64,000 nucleotides of DNA. It comes from Synechococcus sp. CBW1002 (GTDB taxonomy: Bacteria; Cyanobacteriota; Cyanobacteriia; PCC-6307; Cyanobiaceae). This document shows positions 53,699 to 63,667 of the stretch, in pieces. The translations under genes and the position numbers were made by a program. Every line of letters begins with the position of its first letter. Positions within the stretch are counted from its first letter, which is position 1. A model generated the notes under the pieces. That model made no database searches and was not told the origin of the DNA. It saw nothing but the letters and a program-made list of their open reading frames with translations. The stretch covers positions 3,038,001-3,102,000 of the forward strand of contig NZ_CP060398.1 of the NCBI RefSeq assembly GCF_015840915.1. Direction: 5' to 3'.

Positions 53699-55861
53699 AT
53701 GACGCCCAGCGCTGTTGCCATTGCCGACCCCAGCCTCCCGTTGCTGGTTGGTCAGGGACTGCCCCCGTTCGATGCAATCACTCCGGAGCAGGTGGATCAG
53801 GCCATTCCGGCGTTACTGGAAGAGCTCAACGCTGGCCTCTCGGCCCTGGAAGATCAACTCAGCTCCCGGCTGCATGACGACGTTCCCCTGACCTGGAACG
53901 AGGTGATGGATCCGCTCCAGCGGCTGGGGGAGCGGCTGCGCTGGAGCTGGGGTGTGGTGAGTCATCTCAACGGGGTCTGCAACACGCCGGAGCTGCGGCA
54001 GGCCCACCAGCAGCAGCAGGGTGGAGTGGTCGCCTTCGGCAACCGGGCTGGCCAGAGTTCAGTCGTCTATGCCGCCCTGCAGGCGTTGGACACGCAGCAC
54101 CAAAGCGCCGCCGAGGGATCCGCTCAGCGCCTCGATGCCACCCAGCAGCGCATCCTCACCGCTGAACTGCGGGACATGCAGCTGCGCGGCGTGGGTCTGG
54201 AGGGCCCGGCCCAGGAGGCCTTCAACGCCGCCAGCCAGGAGCTGGCGGAACTGGCCACGAGCTTCAGCAACCATGTGCTCGACGCCACCAACCAGTGGAG
54301 CCTGGTGTTGAGCGATGAGGCCGATCTTGAGGGCTTGCCCGCCAGCCTGCGGGAGCTGCTGGCCCAGGCGGCCCGCGAGGCCGGCGACAACCGCGCCGAT
54401 GGCAGCCCCGCCACGGCGGCCGAGGGCCCCTGGCGCCTGGGGCTCGATGCGCCGCGCGCCTTTCCCTTCCTCAAGTACAGCCGGCGCCGTGATCTGCGGG
54501 AGCGGGTCTACCGCGCCCAGGTGAGCCGCGCCTCCGGTGGCGAGCTCAACAATGCCCCGCTGATCGAGCGCATCCTCACCCTCAAGCGCGAGCAGGCGGA
54601 GCGGCTCGGGTTTGCCAACTGGGCCGAGGTGAGCCTGGCCGCCAAGATGGCCGACTCCGTCGAGGCGGTCGAGCGTCTGCTGGAGGAGCTGCGCGTTGCG
54701 GCCTACCCGGTGGCCGAGGCCGAGCTGAAGGAGCTGGCGGCCTGCGCCGGCCGCCACGGCGCCCCGGAGGCCAGCGATCTGCAGCCCTGGGATGTGAGCT
54801 TCTGGGCGGAGGTGCTGCGCCGCGAGGCCTTTGATCTCGACAGTGAGGCCCTGAGGCCCTGGTTTCCCCTTGAGCAGGTGCTTCAGGGGCTGTTCGACCT
54901 CTGCCAGCGCCTGTTTGCCATCCGGATCGAGGCGGCCGATGGTGAGGCGCCGCTCTGGCACCCGGACGTGCGCTTTTTCCGGGTGCGGGATGTCGCCAGT
55001 GGGGAGCCGCTGGCCTTCTTCTATCTCGATCCCTTCAGCCGCCCCGGCAGCAAGCGCGGTGGCGCCTGGATGGATGACTGCCTCGGCCGCAGCCGCAGTG
55101 AGGCGGGCCAGCCCGTGCTGCCCGTGGCCTATCTGATCTGCAACCAGAGCCCACCGGTCGGGGAGGTGCCCAGCCTGATGACCTTTGAGGAGGTGGAAAC
55201 CCTCTTCCACGAATTCGGCCACGGCCTGCAGCACATGCTCACCACCGTGGAGCGGCCCCAGGCGGCCGGCATCAACAACGTCGAGTGGGACGCGGTGGAG
55301 CTCCCCAGCCAGTTCATGGAGAACTGGTGCTATGACCGCGCCACCTTGATGGGTATGGCCCGCCACTGGCAGAGCGGCGAGCCCCTGCCCGAGGCCGACT
55401 ACCGCAAGCTCCTGGCGGCGCGCACGTTCATGGGCGGCAGCGCCACGCTGCGGCAGGTGCACTTCGCCCTCACCGACCTGCGCCTGCACAGCAGCTGGAC
55501 GCCCAGCTGTGGCCTCACCCCAGACCAGATGCGACGGGCCATCGCCAGGACCACCACAGTCCTGGCTCCGATCGACGACGACGCCTTTCTCTGCGCCTTC
55601 TCCCACATCTTCGCGGGGGGGTATGCGGCCGGCTACTACTCCTACAAGTGGGCCGAGGTGCTCAGCGCCGATGCCTTCAGTGCCTTTGAGGAGGTGGGCC
55701 TGGATCGGGACGAGGCGGTGGTGGCCACCGGTCGCCGCTTCCGCGACACCGTGCTCAGCCTGGGGGGCAGCCGCGCGCCGGCGGAGATCTTTGCGGCCTT
55801 CCGTGGCCGTGCCCCCAGCACCGATGCCCTGATTCGTCATTCGGGCCTGGTGACGGCCTGA
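53699..55861 (+). CDS. prlC: M3 family oligopeptidase (oligopeptidase A-like)
   Basis: A 720-residue zinc metallopeptidase cutting short peptides in the cytoplasm, for example signal peptide fragments. The zinc site is LFHEFGHGLQHML (H504, E505, H508), with the third ligand in the downstream segment AAGINNVEWDAVELPSQFME. The length is typical. The frame is open 8 codons upstream (GTG/ATG-like), but ATG 53699 gives the better N-terminus. It ends 6 bases from the convergent lipase-like gene. Confidence 0.92.
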   Translation: MTPSAVAIADPSLPLLVGQGLPPFDAITPEQVDQAIPALLEELNAGLSALEDQLSSRLHDDVPLTWNEVMDPLQRLGERLRWSWGVVSHLNGVCNTPELRQAHQQQQGGVVAFGNRAGQSSVVYAALQALDTQHQSAAEGSAQRLDATQQRILTAELRDMQLRGVGLEGPAQEAFNAASQELAELATSFSNHVLDATNQWSLVLSDEADLEGLPASLRELLAQAAREAGDNRADGSPATAAEGPWRLGLDAPRAFPFLKYSRRRDLRERVYRAQVSRASGGELNNAPLIERILTLKREQAERLGFANWAEVSLAAKMADSVEAVERLLEELRVAAYPVAEAELKELAACAGRHGAPEASDLQPWDVSFWAEVLRREAFDLDSEALRPWFPLEQVLQGLFDLCQRLFAIRIEAADGEAPLWHPDVRFFRVRDVASGEPLAFFYLDPFSRPGSKRGGAWMDDCLGRSRSEAGQPVLPVAYLICNQSPPVGEVPSLMTFEEVETLFHEFGHGLQHMLTTVERPQAAGINNVEWDAVELPSQFMENWCYDRATLMGMARHWQSGEPLPEADYRKLLAARTFMGGSATLRQVHFALTDLRLHSSWTPSCGLTPDQMRRAIARTTTVLAPIDDDAFLCAFSHIFAGGYAAGYYSYKWAEVLSADAFSAFEEVGLDRDEAVVATGRRFRDTVLSLGGSRAPAEIFAAFRGRAPSTDALIRHSGLVTA

Positions 55862-55867
55862 GCTGCC

Positions 55868-56458
55868 TTACTCCTGCAGCAGCAAGGCTGTCAGAGGAGT
55901 CAGGGCGGCGGGATCGGTGAGCAGCTGCCGGTGCGTCCAGACCGGAAGCTCCTGGCGCGTTCCCACCGGCAGCACGGCTGTCCAGCCGGGTACCACCATC
56001 AGGTCCCAGCGGCAGAAAAGGCTGTGGCATTCCACAGCCTTGAGCGTCGAGACATCGTCGTTGAGTTGACGCAACAGCGGGCTGCCGGGCTTCATTTGCG
56101 CCAGGCCCGGCATCAGCGCCTGGGGCCAGGGCAGGGCCAGCAGGCTGCCCTGCTGGGGGCTGCCGAGGCTGAAGAAGCGGCGTGTGCGCCGATACCCACC
56201 CAGCCCTTGCAGCCAGAGGCGGGCAATCACACCGCCCATCGAAAAGCCGAGCAGATCGATGGGGAGATCGGCGCCATAGGTGGTCTCGATCCGTTCGCCA
56301 AGCCGTTCAGCGAGCACCGTCAGGGAGGTGTGCCCGCAGCGATGGGGGAGATGAGGCACGAGCCGCTCGCTTCGGCCACCGGCCAGGGCGGCCTCGAGGT
56401 GGCGAAACAGGCGCGGTGTGTCCCACAGCCCATGCACCAGCACCAGAGGCGGGCTCAC
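55868..56458 (-). CDS. alpha/beta hydrolase (lipase / PGAP1-like)
   Basis: A 196-residue hydrolase. The oxyanion region is LVLVHGLWDTPRLFRHL, the nucleophile elbow is LLGFSMGGVIARLW (GxSxG), and a Ser/Gly-rich loop FFSLGSPQQGSL follows, typical of triacylglycerol-lipase-like proteins. The catalytic His is probably in VWTHRQLL. There is no signal peptide. The GTG start (56458) overlaps the folB stop in a 4-base GTGA, so it is translated with folB. The substrate is unknown. Confidence 0.8.
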   Translation of the reverse strand: MSPPLVLVHGLWDTPRLFRHLEAALAGGRSERLVPHLPHRCGHTSLTVLAERLGERIETTYGADLPIDLLGFSMGGVIARLWLQGLGGYRRTRRFFSLGSPQQGSLLALPWPQALMPGLAQMKPGSPLLRQLNDDVSTLKAVECHSLFCRWDLMVVPGWTAVLPVGTRQELPVWTHRQLLTDPAALTPLTALLLQE

Positions 56459-56826
56459 CGCAGGTCCGTGGCCGGCCAGTTGCGCGTCAGCTCCACGGCC
56501 ACGTGTCCTGTGAATCCCGGAACCGGTGCCTGGCACTTGCAGAGTTCCAGCCGCATCGGCACGGGCCCATAGATCTGTTCAAGCCGATCCAGCATGCGGC
56601 TGGCGTAGTGCTCGATCGTGAGGCAGCAGAGCTGGTTCGCCTGCTGCTGCAGGGCACGGATCGCCAGGCTGTAGTCGAGGGTGTCCTCAAGTTGATCACT
56701 CTGGCTGGCCGCGTTCAGACCGGCGTCGAGGCTGAACGACACCGTGAACCACTGGCCCAGTTGCCGCTCCTCATCCAGCACACCCACGTGGGCCCAGAGC
56801 CGTAGATCGCGCACATGGATGAGCAT
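56455..56826 (-). CDS. folB: dihydroneopterin aldolase
   Basis: A 123-residue folate-pathway enzyme that splits 7,8-dihydroneopterin to the hydroxymethyl pterin. The N-terminal block IHVRDLRLWAHVGVLDEER contains the conserved glycine and glutamate, and DTLDYSLAIRALQQQA is the central motif (DxxDY). The length is normal. ATG 56826 is 10 bases after proA. The downstream lipase-like gene is coupled to it. Confidence 0.9.
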   Translation of the reverse strand: MLIHVRDLRLWAHVGVLDEERQLGQWFTVSFSLDAGLNAASQSDQLEDTLDYSLAIRALQQQANQLCCLTIEHYASRMLDRLEQIYGPVPMRLELCKCQAPVPGFTGHVAVELTRNWPATDLR

Positions 56827-56836
56827 GCGGGGCTGT

Positions 56837-58147
56837 TCAGAGGGGCAGGGGATGGTGCAGGAAGTGACGCATGCCACTGCTGTAGTCGGAGGCGATATGA
56901 CCATCGCCCCGCAGGCGGTAGCGGTAGGTCACCAGCCCCTCCAGCCCCACCGGGCCCCGGGGTGGCAGGGTCTGGGTGCTGATGCCCACTTCCGCTCCGA
57001 AGCCATAGCGGAAGCCATCGGCGAAGCGGGTGGAGCAATTGAGATACACCCCGGCGCTGTCCACCGCCGCCAGAAACCGATCAGCCGCGACGGGATCGGT
57101 GGTGCAGATCGCATCGGTGTGGCGCGATCCGTACTGGCGGATGTGCTCCAGGGCAGCCTCCAGATCCGGCACCAGCTTCACACTCAGCACAAGATCGGAG
57201 TACTCGGTGCGCCAGTCGTCCTCCGTTGCCTCCAGTGTGATGCCGAATCGGCATGCGGCCGGATCACCCCGCAGCTCGACACCGGCGGCGGCGAAGGTAT
57301 CGATCGCCTGTGGCAGGAAGGTGGGGGCGATCGCTTCATGAACCAGCAGCGTTTCCATTGCGTTGCAGGCCGCCGGGTACTGGGTTTTGCTGTCCATGGC
57401 CACCCTCAGCGCCTGGGCCGGATCGGCTGCGGCATCCACGTAGAGGTGACAGATGCCATCGGCATGCCCGAGCACGGGGATGCGGGTGTTGTCCTGGATG
57501 AAACGCACCAGGGCATTGGATCCGCGCGGGATGATCAGATCCACCAGCCCATCGAGCTTGAGCAGGGCCAGGCTTTCCTGACGGGTGGTGAGCAGGTCCA
57601 GCACGTCCGGAGACACGGCACTGTTGGCCAGGCCCCGCTGCAGGGCGTTGAGGATGGCCTGGCAGCTGCGGCTGGCTTCACGACCGCCCTTGAGGATGGC
57701 GCCGTTGCCAGAGCGGATCGCCAGCGCGGCAATCTGCATCACCGCATCGGGCCTGGCCTCGAAGATCACCCCCACGACGCCCAGGGGCACGCTCACACGC
57801 TCCAGCACCAGCCCCTGATCCAGCTCGGTGTGAAGTTGGCGTCGGCCGATGGGATCGCTCAGGTCCGCCACCTGCCGAACTCCGGCGATCGCGCCGGCGA
57901 GTTTGGCGGCATCCAGCTTGAGCCGTGCCACCAGGGCCGGGGCCAGTCCGTCGGTCGCGGCGGCCTCGAGATCCTCCTGGTTGGCCGCCACGATCCGGTC
58001 GGCCTCGGCTTCGAGGGCGTCGGCCATGGCGTGCAACGCCTGGCGGCGGGCGTCGTCGTTGAGCTGGCTCAGGGCGGTGGCGGCCCGGCGAACGGCGGCG
58101 GCGCGTCGCAGCAGTTCCGGGCTCGGATCGGGGATGGACGGGCTCAT
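56837..58147 (-). CDS. proA: gamma-glutamyl phosphate reductase
   Basis: A 436-residue NADPH-dependent reductase of proline synthesis, converting glutamyl-5-phosphate to glutamate semialdehyde. It is an aldehyde-dehydrogenase fold; the catalytic cysteine is in [15 protein letters not shown]. Other conserved blocks are [20 protein letters not shown] and [15 protein letters not shown]. It follows the ROK kinase gene by 7 bases and is followed by folB and the lipase-like gene, a probable operon. Confidence 0.95.
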   Translation of the reverse strand: MSPSIPDPSPELLRRAAAVRRAATALSQLNDDARRQALHAMADALEAEADRIVAANQEDLEAAATDGLAPALVARLKLDAAKLAGAIAGVRQVADLSDPIGRRQLHTELDQGLVLERVSVPLGVVGVIFEARPDAVMQIAALAIRSGNGAILKGGREASRSCQAILNALQRGLANSAVSPDVLDLLTTRQESLALLKLDGLVDLIIPRGSNALVRFIQDNTRIPVLGHADGICHLYVDAAADPAQALRVAMDSKTQYPAACNAMETLLVHEAIAPTFLPQAIDTFAAAGVELRGDPAACRFGITLEATEDDWRTEYSDLVLSVKLVPDLEAALEHIRQYGSRHTDAICTTDPVAADRFLAAVDSAGVYLNCSTRFADGFRYGFGAEVGISTQTLPPRGPVGLEGLVTYRYRLRGDGHIASDYSSGMRHFLHHPLPL

Positions 58148-58154
58148 CCATTCA

Positions 58155-59123
58155 TCATCCCAAGCCGTCAGCCGCTGCTCCGTCGACCTCCATCGTGTCG
58201 ACTTCCGCTGCGCCGATCAGAGTTGTGCCGCTCTCCCCAGCGCTGAGGCGCTCAAGGGCCAGCAGGGCGGCCCCCAGCCGGCCGGCGCCATTGCCGAGCT
58301 CGCAGGGGCGGATGTCCAGGCCCTCGCGGCTCACCGGCAGCACCCGCCGCGTCACTTCCTCCCACACGGCTGGGAGGAAATGATGGCAGGCGCCGCTGAG
58401 GCCGCCGCCGATCAGCACCCGCTCCGGCGTGAACAGGTACAGAAGTGAGGTGATCCCCACCCCCAGCAGCCGTCCATAGGCACTCCAGACCTCGATCGCG
58501 GCAGCATCTCCACCATCGGCCCTTTGGCAGAGCTCCTGGGGTGAGAGGGGGCTGAGCCGCTGCAGACCGCTGATGCTGCAGTGCTGTTCCAGGGAGCCGC
58601 GGTTGCCGCTGTTGCACTCCGGTCCATCCGGATCGAGACAGATCAGACCCGGTTCGGCAGCGGCGCCACGATGGCCGAGAAACAGGTTGCCCTGCAGGAT
58701 CACCGCCCCTCCAACCCCCGTTCCCAGAGTGAGCAGCAACACGTCACGGCAGCCGCGTGCCGCGCCGAAGCGCAATTCACCCAGGGCTGCACAGTTGGCA
58801 TCGTTGGCCAGAGTGATCCGACGCTCCAGCATCGGTTCCAGCCAGGTGGCCAGAGGGACGTCCTGCCAGCCGGGCAGGTTGATCGCGATGCGCGCCACAC
58901 GACCAGCCTGGTCGCTGGGGCCCGGGTGGCCGATGCCCACCCATGGCGCCAGCCGCTGCGGGTCGATGGTCTCCACAGCTTCGGCGATCGCCATGGTCAC
59001 GGCACCGGGCATGGCCGGCTGGGGCGTGGCCACCTCCGCTTCCGCCAGGCAGTGGCCGTCCTGGTCGAAGCGGCCGAGCTTGATCGCGGTTCCGCCGACG
59101 TCGATCCCGATCAGTTGGGCCAT
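58155..59123 (-). CDS. ROK family sugar kinase lacking the zinc motif
   Basis: A 322-residue ROK-family kinase, probably phosphorylating glucose or a related hexose. The phosphate loop is [15 protein letters not shown], the catalytic region is [19 protein letters not shown], and [18 protein letters not shown] follows. The family's zinc-binding CxCGxxGC is replaced by [12 protein letters not shown], so the two glycine-flanked cysteines are lost. Cyanobacterial relatives show similar changes, so it may still be active. ATG 59123 starts the conserved sequence. It lies between the TamB-like gene and proA on the minus strand. Confidence 0.85.
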   Translation of the reverse strand: MAQLIGIDVGGTAIKLGRFDQDGHCLAEAEVATPQPAMPGAVTMAIAEAVETIDPQRLAPWVGIGHPGPSDQAGRVARIAINLPGWQDVPLATWLEPMLERRITLANDANCAALGELRFGAARGCRDVLLLTLGTGVGGAVILQGNLFLGHRGAAAEPGLICLDPDGPECNSGNRGSLEQHCSISGLQRLSPLSPQELCQRADGGDAAAIEVWSAYGRLLGVGITSLLYLFTPERVLIGGGLSGACHHFLPAVWEEVTRRVLPVSREGLDIRPCELGNGAGRLGAALLALERLSAGESGTTLIGAAEVDTMEVDGAAADGLG

Positions 59124-59175
59124 CGCCGCCATGGCAGGGCCGGCTGATCCTGCCGCGCCACCTTCAACAACTGAG

Positions 59176-62100
59176 TCAGAAACGGAAGAACAGCTGCATC
59201 TGAGTCTGCCAGGCCCCCTGGGTGTCGAACGACCCCTGCAGGTTGATGTTCTCGGAGGCCTTGTAGTTCAGGGTCACCTGTGGAGGGATGTCGGAGCGGT
59301 TCGGTGCCACCAGCACCGCGGCATTGAAGCGCTCGGTGATGTCGAGGCCGATTTCCGAGCCCAGCACCAGTTGCGGCGGCAGTTGGCGAGAGCGCAGTTC
59401 CTCGGCCTGGGACACCACCGGGCTCACGTAGGTGGGGTAGAGGGCGAAGCTGACCCGCTGCCCGAAGGCATCGCTGAGTGAACCGAGCAGAGGCGAGAGC
59501 AACGATTGCCCCAGGGCCGTGGCCAGGGCGGCACCGGCATTGCCGCCGCTCAGCCCCGCCAGGGAGTTGCCGCCGATCAGGGCCACCAACCGCTCCTCCG
59601 GCAGGGGTGGATCACTGGTGAGCCGAAGGTTCTCGGCAATGCGATCGGCCGGTCCGCTGACACTCACGGTGATCCGCACCAGCTTGAGCTGGTTGAAGGA
59701 GCTGAAGCCTCCCTGGGCCTCCAGTTCCGCCAGGCTCAGCCCTGAACCGGTGTTGGCGCCCAGGTTGCTGGAGAGATTTTCGGAGACCCGGGTGCGCAAC
59801 GCGATGTCCAGGTAGGGCAGCAGTCCCAACGACGGCGTGAACACCGCCACGTTGGGGGCATCGGGGTCGAGGTTGAAGCTGGTGGTGAACAGGTTGAGCC
59901 GACCGCCCAGCAGCCGCACCACGCCGGCGGCCTGAAGGCTCGGATCCAGCGGTCCGTTCAGCCGCAGGGAGCCACCGGTGCTGAAGCTGGCCACGTTCGG
60001 CACGGTCACCTTGAGATCAGGACCGAGCCGCAGGGTCAGATCCCTGAATCGCAGGTAGGGAAAATTCGGGATCGCCTTGCGCAGGGCGTCGCTGGTGCTG
60101 CTGTCCACCTCCGGGCCCAGCAGCACCAGCGGCTGGTCAAAGGCCCAGTTGCGCTGCAGCAGTTCATTGACATCCGGGTTGGCTCCTGCGGCTGGCTTGC
60201 TGGCGTCGGATTCGCCTCCATCGCTTGATTGGTTTGCCCCCGCTCCATCACCGCCGGCAGCTACCTGGCCCGGCTGGACATTGACGCTTCCCTGTCGGAT
60301 CGCCAGATTTCCGCCCAGCAGTGGAGCCCGCAGGCTGCCGCCAAAGGCCAGTTGACCGTCGCTGAAGGCGTCGATCCGCTGCAGCTTGAAAGGCACCTGC
60401 TTCAGGGTGAGGGTGAGGCTGGGTTCAGGTGACACCGGCCGTACCAGACCGAGTTTTCCCTTTCCCTCGACCTGACCCTTCTCGCCCACCCGGGCCGTGA
60501 GTTCCTGCAGCAAGAGCTCCTGGAAGTCGAACAGCATCGTGGCCTCGAGGGCCGTCACCGTCTGGCCGATGAAGCGCAGTTCGCCCTCGCGCAGCCTCAG
60601 GAAGCCGTTGGCGATCGGATCGGCCAGGCTGCCCCGCACCAGCAGCTGCATGTCGGCACTACCTTTTTCCCAGTCGAGCGACGACCCGGCCAGGGTCGTG
60701 AGGAAGCGCAGGCCATCGCCGCGACTGGCCAGGCGCACCTCCAGACCCTGTGCCTGAGGATCCAGTGGGATGCGGCCGGTGAAATCGACGGCGCTCGTGG
60801 CTCCGGCAGCACGCAGGGCCAGGTCGGTGTCGAGGAAACCATCCTTGAGCAGAACGCTGCCCCGCTCCAGCTGAAGATCGGCTTCGCCCAGGTGCCCCTG
60901 ATGCAGGGCCAGCTCGGCCTCAAGCTCCGGCTGGCCGTTGCCCAGCCGATACCGTCCCTTGGCCGAGAGCGATCCCTGCAGGCTTCCGGGGACGGGGGTG
61001 AGCAAGGCCAGCAGGCTGAGCGGCAGGCTGGCCAGATCAAAGCTGCCCTCGCCATGGCGGATGGGCCCCTGCAGACTCACCACAAACGGGTCCAGGGCCA
61101 GGGCCTGGTCCTCAGCGGTGCCCCGCAGCCAGAGATGGCCTTTGGCGCTCAGATCCACGTGGGTCTGGGCCAGGTTCGGTCCGCTGAGGGTGAGGTCCGT
61201 GTCGACCAGCGCCTGGGTGGCGGCAAGGCGCTCGCGCAGGTCTTCGGGGGCAGAGTTTGCAGCTTCAAGGTTCAGTCGCTCACGGGCGCGCTGCAGGGCG
61301 ATGAGCTGGTCCTGCAGGCTGCCCCCCAGCTGATCGATCACCAGATCGCCGAGGTCGGCGGCATTGCCCTGGGGAGGACCTTCCTCACCACGCCAGAGAG
61401 GGAGGGCCTGGGCCAGCTGACGGAACAGATCGGTGGTGAGGCCCCGTCCCTCCAGCTGGGCCCGGTAGGCACCCTGCCATCGGCCGGTGAGGGTGGCGGC
61501 GATGGAGCCGCCTGCCAGGGGTTCCAGATCAGCCGTGAGCCGGTAGCGCCGGTCGGCATAGCGCAATCCGGCCTGCAGCTCCTGGGCCCGCACACCAAGG
61601 AAGACCGGTTGGGCGAGGGTCACCCAGCCGCCGAAGGCCAGTGGTTGCAACGCCAGGTTGCCGTCACCGCTGAGCTCGCCCTGCAATGGCTGGGGGTGCT
61701 TGCGGGGGCCCAAGGCCAGGGTCAGGCCCTGAAGAGGAAAGGCGCTGGCCTGCCAGCGGTAGGCGCTTGGACGGCCCGTCAGAGTGAGCGTTCCACCACC
61801 TCGCGTCAGTTCGAGGGCCACCGGCATCCAGGAACGGTCCAGGCTGGCCTTGAGGCTGCCGCCGCTGGCTGTGCTGGCCTGCATCTGCAGGGCACTGGCG
61901 CCTGCACCGGTGCCCTTGAGCTGGCCCTGCCAGGTCTCGCTCAGGCTGAGGGGACCGGCACCGGGGCCAGCCAGCTCGAGGTCGAGGTCGGGGCTGAGAT
62001 CCTGCAGCGGGCCGTGGATCCGGCCGGAGGCGCTGAGCTCACCCCGCAGGCTTGTGCCGACGAGGGTATCCAGCCTCTGCAGGGGAAAGGCTGTGAGCTG

Positions 62101-63600
62101 CAGCTGAGCTTCCAGCGGCCCGGTGCGCAGACCGCCTTCATGGGAGGGCTGTAACGGCAGCTGACCGCTGGCCTGCAGGTAGGGACCCCTGAGGTCATCC
62201 AGCCGCAGCAACCCCTTACGCCACACCAGAGAAGCCCGTAGGTCTCCCGTGAGGGGATTGGTGAGCCGGGGCACCTGCACCGCCAACGCCGGTGCCGCCG
62301 CAGTCCCGCTCAGCTGGAGACTGCCCGCCAGCGTCTGCTCGGTCAGCCAGGAGGGGGCGCTGGGTGGCAGTGGCAGGTCGCTGGGATCCAGCCGCCAGGT
62401 TCCGTTCAACGCCAGCAGCGGCCCCACCCTGCCGGAGGCCGACAGCTGGGAGCGACCGCCCTTCACCTGCAGAGAGGAGACCGCCAGGCCCTGACGGCTC
62501 CAGCGGCCGGCCGCCGTTCCCTGCAAGGCCGGCAAGGCCGCTGCGGTGCGGCTGCCCCGAGCCCGACGTGGTGGTTGGGCCTTGAAGCTGAGGCTGACCT
62601 GCTGGCGGGGCAGGTGGGCCCGACCGGCCAGGCTGCCGCTCCAGCCTCCCAATCCCCAGATGCTCCGCTCCAGCACCAGGCTGTCGCCTTCGCAGCGCAG
62701 GTCTGCGGTGGGGCTGCTGATATCGGTTGCGGCTCGTTTTCCCGTTCCGGTGGTGCTGCCGGGGCTCGCCCCAGGGGGTCGCCAGCGCAGCTGCTTGAGA
62801 CTGACGGCTCCGCGGCAGCTGGGCCGTCCCTGGCTCAGGGCCAGGACCAGGCGGCCGTCCAGCTGCCCGGTGGTGTGGCCCTGCAGGGGCGTGAACCGCT
62901 GCAGGAGGTTCACCGGCAGGCGCTGGAGGTTGAGCTGTGCCTGCCAGCGCTGGCGATCCCAGCGCCCCCCCGCCTCGATCGCCACCAGCCCAGGACCTTC
63001 GGCCGGCTGCAGACGGCCGCTCAGATCGATCCGACGCTCCTGGAGCATCAGGCCGACCCTGCCGCCGAGGCGCAGGTCGACACCGGCAGGGGCGATCCGC
63101 AGCTGTGCCGGATCAGCAAGGTTGATCCGCAGCTCCAGTGATGGTGGCTTCTGGTTGCGAGTCGGGCTACCCAGGACCCAGTACTGACCGCGTGCATTGC
63201 GGCGCAGATCGGCTTCGGCACCGCGCACCTGCAGATCCAGCACCGGAGTCCAGCGTTGCAGGCTCGCAAACGGGTCGAGAGCCACACCCAGGCCCGCCAC
63301 CCTGGCCTCGGAGCGGTCCTGGGCACCTGGCCCCAGGCTCGAAGGTCCCACCTGCAGCCCCGAGAGGCCGATTCCCTGGTAAGGCCCGAGCTGCATCGGA
63401 TGGCCCAGCACCTGGCTCAGCTGTCGCTCCAGCCGTGGTTTCCAGTGGTCGAAGAGGGTGCGGGCCAGGTGGTCAGCCCCTAACCAGGCCAGACCCGCGG
63501 CAGCGCCAAGGCCGAGCAGCCAGGGCAGCCGGCAGGAGAGGGGTGTCGTCGTCCGGTACCAGCTGGCCGCCGATGGTGATGAATCCGGCAAGCCCGCCAT
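59176..63600 (-). CDS. tamB: very large TamB-like protein (translocation and assembly module / DUF490)
   Basis: A 1474-residue envelope protein. One N-terminal membrane anchor (LPWLLGLGAAAGLAWLGADHL, about 24-44) is followed by about 1100 residues of repetitive beta-strand segments, expected to form a long hydrophobic-groove beta structure spanning the periplasm. The C-terminal 350 residues are the conserved TamB domain (FNQLKLVRITVSVSGPADRI, then LTSDPPLPEERLVALIGGNS). TamB-like proteins move lipids between membranes and aid outer-membrane protein insertion. Residues about 1130-1160 are a Gly/Ser/Asp/Asn-rich spacer. ATG 63600 is chosen because codons upstream oppose ycf51. It is divergent from ycf51. 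Confidence 0.88.
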   Translation of the reverse strand: MAGLPDSSPSAASWYRTTTPLSCRLPWLLGLGAAAGLAWLGADHLARTLFDHWKPRLERQLSQVLGHPMQLGPYQGIGLSGLQVGPSSLGPGAQDRSEARVAGLGVALDPFASLQRWTPVLDLQVRGAEADLRRNARGQYWVLGSPTRNQKPPSLELRINLADPAQLRIAPAGVDLRLGGRVGLMLQERRIDLSGRLQPAEGPGLVAIEAGGRWDRQRWQAQLNLQRLPVNLLQRFTPLQGHTTGQLDGRLVLALSQGRPSCRGAVSLKQLRWRPPGASPGSTTGTGKRAATDISSPTADLRCEGDSLVLERSIWGLGGWSGSLAGRAHLPRQQVSLSFKAQPPRRARGSRTAAALPALQGTAAGRWSRQGLAVSSLQVKGGRSQLSASGRVGPLLALNGTWRLDPSDLPLPPSAPSWLTEQTLAGSLQLSGTAAAPALAVQVPRLTNPLTGDLRASLVWRKGLLRLDDLRGPYLQASGQLPLQPSHEGGLRTGPLEAQLQLTAFPLQRLDTLVGTSLRGELSASGRIHGPLQDLSPDLDLELAGPGAGPLSLSETWQGQLKGTGAGASALQMQASTASGGSLKASLDRSWMPVALELTRGGGTLTLTGRPSAYRWQASAFPLQGLTLALGPRKHPQPLQGELSGDGNLALQPLAFGGWVTLAQPVFLGVRAQELQAGLRYADRRYRLTADLEPLAGGSIAATLTGRWQGAYRAQLEGRGLTTDLFRQLAQALPLWRGEEGPPQGNAADLGDLVIDQLGGSLQDQLIALQRARERLNLEAANSAPEDLRERLAATQALVDTDLTLSGPNLAQTHVDLSAKGHLWLRGTAEDQALALDPFVVSLQGPIRHGEGSFDLASLPLSLLALLTPVPGSLQGSLSAKGRYRLGNGQPELEAELALHQGHLGEADLQLERGSVLLKDGFLDTDLALRAAGATSAVDFTGRIPLDPQAQGLEVRLASRGDGLRFLTTLAGSSLDWEKGSADMQLLVRGSLADPIANGFLRLREGELRFIGQTVTALEATMLFDFQELLLQELTARVGEKGQVEGKGKLGLVRPVSPEPSLTLTLKQVPFKLQRIDAFSDGQLAFGGSLRAPLLGGNLAIRQGSVNVQPGQVAAGGDGAGANQSSDGGESDASKPAAGANPDVNELLQRNWAFDQPLVLLGPEVDSSTSDALRKAIPNFPYLRFRDLTLRLGPDLKVTVPNVASFSTGGSLRLNGPLDPSLQAAGVVRLLGGRLNLFTTSFNLDPDAPNVAVFTPSLGLLPYLDIALRTRVSENLSSNLGANTGSGLSLAELEAQGGFSSFNQLKLVRITVSVSGPADRIAENLRLTSDPPLPEERLVALIGGNSLAGLSGGNAGAALATALGQSLLSPLLGSLSDAFGQRVSFALYPTYVSPVVSQAEELRSRQLPPQLVLGSEIGLDITERFNAAVLVAPNRSDIPPQVTLNYKASENINLQGSFDTQGAWQTQMQLFFRF

Positions 63601-63667
63601 GCCCCTGGGTCTGCCCGTGTCTTCGACGGGCGCAATATAAAAGTCATCTGCCGCTTGACCAGCCCCC

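Noticed and set aside
54059-55840. 593-codon minus-strand frame opposite the M3 oligopeptidase
   Set aside because: The real gene on the plus strand has a full zinc motif and normal length; the antisense product has no recognisable family features.
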